Of a stretch of 10,210 bases of DNA, positions 6,250-10,210 are shown one piece after another; position 1 is the stretch's first letter, and the number at the start of each line of letters is the position of its first letter. The notes beneath the pieces are model-generated. The model was not told where the DNA came from, searched no databases, and saw only the letters and a program-made list of their open reading frames with translations. This DNA is from an uncultured Pseudomonadota bacterium (GTDB taxonomy: Bacteria > Pseudomonadota > Gammaproteobacteria > Burkholderiales > SG8-39): assembly GCA_903864555.1 (NCBI GenBank), contig CAIPGJ010001121.1:1-10210 (forward strand), written 5' to 3'. The translations under genes and the position numbers were made by a program.

Positions 6250-7587
6250 ATGCCGATAATCGACTCCCGCCTCACCATGCGCACGGCGATGCTGTTCTTC
6301 GTGCCGCTGATCCTCACCACGGAACTCCACCAGGTATCGCACTCGCTGGTTCAGGGCTTTCTCGCCCGCATGGGCGACCCCACTACCACCCTGGCCGCCT
6401 TCAGCATTGCCTTTGCATTCAACACCACATTCAGCGGCATCATCAGCGTCGCCATCCAGGCCGGCATGGCCTATATCTCCGACAAGCGGTCTTTCTGGCG
6501 CCTGACACGTTTCTATTTCTATATCGGCCTGGTGCCCTTCCTGTTCATCGAATCGGTCGCCCTCACACCCATCGGCGACTGGCTGTTCGGGGACCTGATA
6601 GGCGCCAGCGAGGAAGTGACCCAACTGGCCAAACCGGCTTCCGCAGTCATGGCACTCTGGATCTTCCCCAACCAGGTGCGCAACCTGGCCAATGCCCTGT
6701 GCATGATGCGCAGGAATACCATGGTCATCTCCAACTCGACCATTGTGCGACTGGTGTCCCAGGTGCTGATGCTGATGGTGCTCCCCTTCTGGATGCCCGG
6801 CGCGGTTGCAGGTGCAGCCTCCCTGGTAGGCTGCATGACCGTTGAAGCCATCTACATGTACTACGGCAGCCGCCAGATCTACCGGGACCTTCCCGCCAGC
6901 GGCGGCGAGCAGGTCTCCTACAAGCGAATGTGGATCTACTCATGGCCGCTGATGGTCACCCAGGCCACTGAGAATGGGGTCACCTTCGTCATCAATTTCT
7001 TCCTTGGACGACTGGCGCATCCGGATGTCGCGCTGGCCGCCTTCGGCGTGGTCAACGCCCTCACCTCCCTCATCGTGTCCCCGCTGCGCAACCTCAGCCA
7101 GACCGCTCAGGCTTTGGTGCAAAGTCGCGAAGACATGCGGGTCATGCTGAAATTCGTCAACCGCCTTACCCTTGTCTACATGGCGCTGGTGGCCGTGCTC
7201 TTCTACACCCCGATCCGCGAGGTCATCCTGGGCGGCGTCATGGGATTGCGCGAGGAACTCAGCACTTACGCCAGGCCCGGGGTACAGATGATGCTGTTTG
7301 CGGCGGTAGTCTGGGGCTATTCTTCGCTGCTGCGCGGGCTGCTGTCGGCCATGCGGCGCACCGGAGCCATTGCAGGGAGTGCCGCCATCCGGCTGCTGGT
7401 CGTCATTGCCGTAGGCAGCGTGACCCTGATCGCCCCGGACCTGAACGGCGCGATGGTTGGCATCGGCGCCATTGGTGCAGCCTTTCTTGCCGAAGCCCTG
7501 GTCCTCGGGTGGCGGGTACGGCAGGTCATGGCATCGGGTGAGCCACTTTTTCCGATCAGGGTGATACAAACCAGCAAGCAGCAATGA
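6250..7587 (+). CDS. MATE-like (MOP superfamily) membrane transporter
   Basis: The 445-residue protein is strongly hydrophobic, with about 12 predicted membrane segments in two similar halves. The first half spans roughly residues 10-205 and the second 225-430, joined by a polar stretch near 206-227. Length and layout fit MATE efflux pumps or related MOP-superfamily flippases. Motif-level resemblance is weak, so the substrate is unknown; cation-coupled drug or metabolite export is the family expectation. The ATG at 6250 has no good Shine-Dalgarno. An in-frame ATG at 6277 also lacks one. An out-of-frame ATG at 6239 opens only a very short frame. A Bug binding-protein gene starts 68 bp after the stop on the same strand, so cotranscription is possible, though MATE and Bug proteins are not known partners. 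Confidence 0.75.
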   Translation: MPIIDSRLTMRTAMLFFVPLILTTELHQVSHSLVQGFLARMGDPTTTLAAFSIAFAFNTTFSGIISVAIQAGMAYISDKRSFWRLTRFYFYIGLVPFLFIESVALTPIGDWLFGDLIGASEEVTQLAKPASAVMALWIFPNQVRNLANALCMMRRNTMVISNSTIVRLVSQVLMLMVLPFWMPGAVAGAASLVGCMTVEAIYMYYGSRQIYRDLPASGGEQVSYKRMWIYSWPLMVTQATENGVTFVINFFLGRLAHPDVALAAFGVVNALTSLIVSPLRNLSQTAQALVQSREDMRVMLKFVNRLTLVYMALVAVLFYTPIREVILGGVMGLREELSTYARPGVQMMLFAAVVWGYSSLLRGLLSAMRRTGAIAGSAAIRLLVVIAVGSVTLIAPDLNGAMVGIGAIGAAFLAEALVLGWRVRQVMASGEPLFPIRVIQTSKQQ

Positions 7588-7594
7588 TGGGAGC

Positions 7595-7641
7595 CAGACA
7601 TGAATGAGTCTGTCTGCCCGACCCATTGACGACAGACAGAC
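7595..7641 (+). promoter_or_regulatory. competing inverted repeats in the leader of the Bug gene
   Basis: GTCTGTCTG (7608-7616) is the exact reverse complement of CAGACAGAC (7633-7641), giving a 9-bp stem with a 16-nt loop. The stem ends at the base just before the AAGGAGG ribosome-binding site. A third segment, CAGAC (7595-7599), can pair instead with GTCTG (7608-7612). Two mutually exclusive hairpins are therefore possible in the RNA. Alternatively the dyad is a DNA operator. No regulator is identified. Confidence 0.5.
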
Positions 7642-7648
7642 AAGGAGG
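7642..7648 (+). promoter_or_regulatory. strong Shine-Dalgarno deciding the Bug start
   Basis: AAGGAGG stands 7 nt before the ATG at 7656. It falls inside the frame that could begin at the TTG at 7626, so the ATG at 7656 is preferred; it also gives a normal signal peptide. Confidence 0.85.
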
Positions 7649-7655
7649 CAACACC

Positions 7656-8633
7656 ATGAGACCTGGCAGCATCCTATCCGGCGCCCTGGGCGCTTTTGCA
7701 TCATTGGCACTGACGTTTTCAACCAGCGCCTTTGCGCAGAACTACCCCGTCAAACCGGTGCGCATGGTTGTCCCGTTTGCCGCGGGGGGCGGCATCGACA
7801 TCATGGCGCGCACACTGGCTGCGAGGCTTCAGGAGAATCTTGCCCAACCCGTGCTGGTCGAGAACAAGCCTGGTGCCGGCGGGATAGTCGGCAGTGAAAT
7901 CGTGGCCACGGCACGCCCGGACGGATACACCTTGCTTGCCGTGCCGATCAGCCATGCCGCCAATGTCAGCCTGGCCAAGCTCCCCTTCGATCCGATCCGG
8001 GACTTTGCCCCCATCATCCAGCTGGCCTCGGCGCCCAACGTCCTGCTGGTCAACCCGTCACTGCCGGCGCGCACGCTGCCGGAATTCATCAGGCTGGCCC
8101 AGCAACGCCCCGGCCAGCTCAGTTATGCCTCCAGCGGCAATGGCAGTTCCACCCATCTTGCCGGTGAACTCTTCAAGATGCTGGCGAAAGTCGAGTTGCT
8201 GCACGTACCGTACAAGGGCGGTGGACCGGCACTGACCGATCTGCTGGGTGGACAGGTGTCGATGTACATCGGCAGCCTTCCCGCCTCGCTGCCACACCTG
8301 AAGACCCAGAAGTTGCGGGGCCTTGCCGTCACCAGCACCAGCCGGGTCGACACCCTGCCCGACGTGCCCACGGCCATCGAGGCCGGCGTGGCGGACTATG
8401 AATATCTCGGCTGGTACGGTTTGCTTGCCCCGGGCGGTACGCCGGCAGCGATCATCAACCGGCTCAATGGCGAATCGAACAAGATACTTCGCGACCCCGG
8501 GATGATGGACAAGCTGGCCGCAGACGGGGCCCAGCCGGCGGGAGGAACCCCTGCCCAGTTCGCCGAATTCATCAAGCTTGAAATCGCAAAGTGGGCCAGA
8601 GTAGTGAAGTACGCAAAGATGGCGGTGGATTAA
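7656..8633 (+). CDS. Bug/TctC-family periplasmic solute-binding protein
   Basis: The 325-residue precursor has a Sec signal peptide (about residues 1-27) with likely cleavage at AFA-QNYP. The mature part shows the Bug/TctC signature: YPVKPVRMVVPFAAGGGID, then VENKPGAGGIVGSE, LLHVPYKGGGPAL, and the C-terminal GGTPAQFAEFIKLEIAKWARVV. Such proteins bind carboxylates or other small organic solutes in the periplasm, sometimes for TctAB-type transporters. Many in Burkholderiales are orphans, and no tctA or tctB is visible here. Length is typical. The start is fixed by AAGGAGG. The gene follows the MATE-like transporter on the same strand and converges on the SDR gene. The ligand cannot be predicted; nearby CoA-ester genes hint at an organic acid. 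Confidence 0.93.
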   Translation: MRPGSILSGALGAFASLALTFSTSAFAQNYPVKPVRMVVPFAAGGGIDIMARTLAARLQENLAQPVLVENKPGAGGIVGSEIVATARPDGYTLLAVPISHAANVSLAKLPFDPIRDFAPIIQLASAPNVLLVNPSLPARTLPEFIRLAQQRPGQLSYASSGNGSSTHLAGELFKMLAKVELLHVPYKGGGPALTDLLGGQVSMYIGSLPASLPHLKTQKLRGLAVTSTSRVDTLPDVPTAIEAGVADYEYLGWYGLLAPGGTPAAIINRLNGESNKILRDPGMMDKLAADGAQPAGGTPAQFAEFIKLEIAKWARVVKYAKMAVD

Positions 8634-8659
8634 ACGGGCGTTCTCTCTATACCCCGATT

Positions 8660-8689
8660 GCCCCCGATTTCGTACCAACGATCGGGGGC
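8660..8689. terminator. hairpin between convergent Bug and SDR genes
   Basis: GCCCCCGAT (8660-8668) pairs perfectly with ATCGGGGGC (8681-8689), a 9-bp GC-rich stem with a 12-nt loop. It sits in the 64-bp gap between two stop codons (8633 and 8698), where a bidirectional terminator is expected. Neither side has a T-run, so termination may need Rho or the hairpin may protect mRNA 3' ends. Confidence 0.5.
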
Positions 8690-8697
8690 GACCTCCA

Positions 8698-9459
8698 TCA
8701 AGTCAGTGACATCGTCATCCCGCCATCCACCTGCAGGGTGGTGCCGGTGATGAATCCGGCCTGCGCTGAACAGAAGAATGCGGCTGCCGCGGCACATTCC
8801 TCGGGCGTTCCAAGGCGTCCCATGGGCACGGTCCTGGCCCGCTCGGCGGCATCTGCCCTGCCCATGAAGGTTTCGGTGCCGATGGAGGCCGGCCCTATGA
8901 CATTGACTGTCACCCCCTCCCGCGCGGTCTCGTTGGCCAGGTGCTTCAGATAACCGGCCAGTCCCGAGCGAAACACCGTAGACAGGCCGTGACGATGCAT
9001 GGGCTGCTTCACCGTGGCGGAATTGATGGAGACAATCCGCCCCCATTTGCCCGCCACCATCAGCGGCGCAACAGCCGAGACCACATTCACAGCGCCCATC
9101 AGATTGGTCTCGAAAGCCCACTCCCAGCGGTCCCGCTCCGTTTCGTTGAGGACTTCCCGTGAAGGATGGGGTGAACGGGCTGTCACCAGTATGAGTATTT
9201 CGGGGGAGCCCAGCGTCTCCTTGACTGTGCTTACCAGGCGCGCCACATCTTCGGTCTTGCGCTGGTCTCCGGCCACGGTAATCACCTCGTTGCCTGTCCT
9301 GGCCCGGATCTCGGCGGCGGTCTTCTCCAGAGTCTCTGCAGTCCTGGCAAACAGCGCCAGCTTCACGCCCTCGGCTGACAGCAGATGCGCAGTAGCCTTG
9401 CCCATGCCACCCGTCGCTCCCGTGACGATTGCGACGCGTCCCTTGATACCGAAATCCAT
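8698..9459 (-). CDS. SDR-family oxidoreductase-like protein with an altered catalytic motif
   Basis: The 253-residue protein has the Rossmann fold of short-chain dehydrogenases. The nucleotide-binding TGATGGMG motif lies at 14-21, N119 is in the NLMG segment, and VDGGMTM is near the C-terminus. The expected catalytic Ser is S147 (INSA). Counting as in FabG (Ser plus 13, plus 17), the Tyr and Lys of YxxxK are replaced by S160 and R164 (STVFR). The usual NNAG motif is also absent (LVTARS). It belongs to a divergent SDR branch in which this position reads like LSxxxR; activity and substrate are uncertain. The start at 9459 is fixed by AAGGAGG 4 nt upstream and by the family N-terminus; an open frame continues to 9582 but runs through the terminator hairpin. 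It converges with the first Bug gene and follows the second. Confidence 0.88.
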   Translation of the reverse strand: MDFGIKGRVAIVTGATGGMGKATAHLLSAEGVKLALFARTAETLEKTAAEIRARTGNEVITVAGDQRKTEDVARLVSTVKETLGSPEILILVTARSPHPSREVLNETERDRWEWAFETNLMGAVNVVSAVAPLMVAGKWGRIVSINSATVKQPMHRHGLSTVFRSGLAGYLKHLANETAREGVTVNVIGPASIGTETFMGRADAAERARTVPMGRLGTPEECAAAAAFFCSAQAGFITGTTLQVDGGMTMSLT

Positions 9460-9463
9460 GTTG

Positions 9464-9470
9464 CCTCCTT
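9464..9470 (-). promoter_or_regulatory. Shine-Dalgarno deciding the SDR start
   Basis: On the minus strand AAGGAGG precedes the ATG at 9459 by 4 nt. The sequence AAGGAGGCAAC is the same as that before the first Bug gene. It supports the short SDR form over the longer frame from 9582. Confidence 0.8.
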
Positions 9471-9520
9471 TTATTGCCTCGCCATCGAATGCCTTGTCCC
9501 GGCAATTGACGGTATCCATG

Positions 9521-9552
9521 AAAAACGGGACGGGCCATAAGCCCCGTCCCGT
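9521..9552 (-). terminator. strong intrinsic terminator after the second Bug gene
   Basis: ACGGGACGGG (9525-9534) pairs perfectly with CCCGTCCCGT (9543-9552), a 10-bp stem with an 8-nt loop. Read on the minus strand, TTTTT follows (9525-9521). It lies about 45 bp after the Bug stop at 9598, so it should separate that gene's transcript from the SDR gene downstream. Confidence 0.88.
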
Positions 9553-9597
9553 GCATCCTGCCTGGCTGCAGGCGCTCATCACGCCCGCCGCATGCTG

Positions 9598-10210
9598 TTA
9601 CTCGAGCTTGACGTTGGCCTGCTTGACCACCTTGGCCCAGCGCTGGATGTCCGATGCAATCGTCTTGATGAACTGCTCCGGCGTGCCACCGGCAGGCGCA
9701 ACACCTTCCTGTGCCAGAATATTTGCGACTTCCTTGTCCTGGATGATGGCGTTGGCTTGCTTGTTCAGCCTGTCGACGATGGGGCGCGGAATGCCCTTGG
9801 GACCGATCAGGCCGTGCCATAGCACCACTTCGTAATCAGGCCAGCCGGCTTCCATCACCGTGGGGACATTCGGCGCGCCCGGAATGCGCTTGGGCGTGGT
9901 CACTGCCAGGGCGCGCATTTTTCCGGCATTGGTCTGGGAAAGGGTGGTGGAGACACTGCCAAAAATGATCTGGACGTCGCCGGCGACCACCGCCTGCATG
10001 GCTGGCGACGTGCCCTTGTAAGGCACGTGCAGCACATTGATCTTGGCCATGTTCAGGAAGTATTCCGTGGCCAGGTGCGTGATGCTGCCGGCGCCGGCCG
10101 TGCTGTAGGCCAGCTTGCCCGGCTGCTTGGCGGCCAGTTCGACGAATTCCTTCAGCGTGGTGGCCTGGACACTGGGGCTGACAGCCACAAGGAACGGTCC
10201 CTGCGAAAGC
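9598..10210 (-). CDS. Bug/TctC-family solute-binding protein, N-terminus beyond the window
   Basis: The frame is open to the window edge, so about 204 C-terminal residues of a protein of usual length near 325 are visible. An apparent start at 10188 is an internal GTG: upstream codons continue the family sequence (SQGPFLVAVSPSV). Family motifs are present: KQPGKLAYSTAGAGSITHL, NVLHVPYKGTSPAM, LAVTTPKRIPGAPNVPTV, and the closing GGTPEQFIKTIASDIQRWAKVV. It is clearly related to, but well diverged from, the Bug protein at 7656-8633, for example YKGTSPAMQAVVAGDVQ against YKGGGPALTDLLGGQVS, so it is not a recent duplicate. The signal peptide and the adjoining gene lie outside. A strong terminator follows. 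The ligand is unknown; organic acid binding is the family expectation. Confidence 0.93.
   Translation of the reverse strand, partial: LSQGPFLVAVSPSVQATTLKEFVELAAKQPGKLAYSTAGAGSITHLATEYFLNMAKINVLHVPYKGTSPAMQAVVAGDVQIIFGSVSTTLSQTNAGKMRALAVTTPKRIPGAPNVPTVMEAGWPDYEVVLWHGLIGPKGIPRPIVDRLNKQANAIIQDKEVANILAQEGVAPAGGTPEQFIKTIASDIQRWAKVVKQANVKLE

Noticed and set aside
6940..7722. A 260-codon minus-strand frame
   Set aside because: It is antisense to the membrane transporter, whose hydrophobic segments and intact frame clearly mark the coding strand.
8630..9820. A 396-codon open frame on the minus strand
   Set aside because: It overlaps the SDR gene in another frame and runs into the second Bug gene; its composition is low-complexity and rich in Gly, Arg and Gln, as in GC-rich shadows.
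1..10210. CRISPR array, toxin-antitoxin pair, prophage or defence island
   Set aside because: I saw no regularly spaced repeats, no cas-like, phage structural, restriction or toxin-like proteins on either strand.

Overview
The window looks like a chromosomal segment of a betaproteobacterium, most likely Burkholderiales (Alcaligenaceae or Comamonadaceae-like). The reasons are two Bug-family (TctC-type) periplasmic binding proteins with no cognate membrane genes in view, the high GC of the catabolic genes, and the style of the CoA-transferase/acyl-CoA dehydrogenase operon. This assignment is inference; no marker gene fixes the genus.

Left part (1-1929): a complete tRNA-Ser(GGA) is followed, on the opposite strand, by a umuDC operon. 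This encodes the SOS mutagenesis polymerase V: UmuD, the self-cleaving accessory subunit, and UmuC, a Y-family polymerase. A near-perfect LexA box (CTG-N10-CAG) lies 3 bp upstream of the umuD ATG. Sampled rows in umuDC look clearly lower in GC (about 45-55%) than the catabolic genes to the right, and the operon sits beside the tRNA 3' end. Both fit, but do not prove, acquisition by transfer.

Middle-left (1930-3424): a gene-free stretch carries a short element of about 108 bp bounded by perfect 15-bp inverted repeats, a candidate MITE or IS relic. Next is an M48 zinc-metalloprotease lipoprotein on the minus strand. The divergent region of about 330 bp before the next operon holds an 8-bp tandem repeat, a possible 19-codon leader peptide and a stem-loop.

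Centre (3425-5829): a two-gene, translationally coupled operon (ATGA overlap) encodes a type III (CaiB/BaiF) CoA-transferase-fold protein and an acyl-CoA dehydrogenase. The first closely resembles 2-methylfumaryl-CoA (mesaconyl-CoA C1-C4) isomerase. Together they suggest methylsuccinyl-/mesaconyl-CoA chemistry. A terminator-like hairpin follows.

Right part (6250-10210): a MATE/MOP-superfamily membrane transporter; a Bug solute-binding protein whose leader carries competing inverted repeats abutting its Shine-Dalgarno; then, on the opposite strand, a short-chain dehydrogenase-like protein whose YxxxK catalytic motif is replaced; and a second Bug protein cut by the window end. A strong intrinsic terminator separates the last two. 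The right half reads as an organic-acid uptake and CoA-ester catabolism neighbourhood. No CRISPR array, intact transposase, prophage or obvious defence system is visible.
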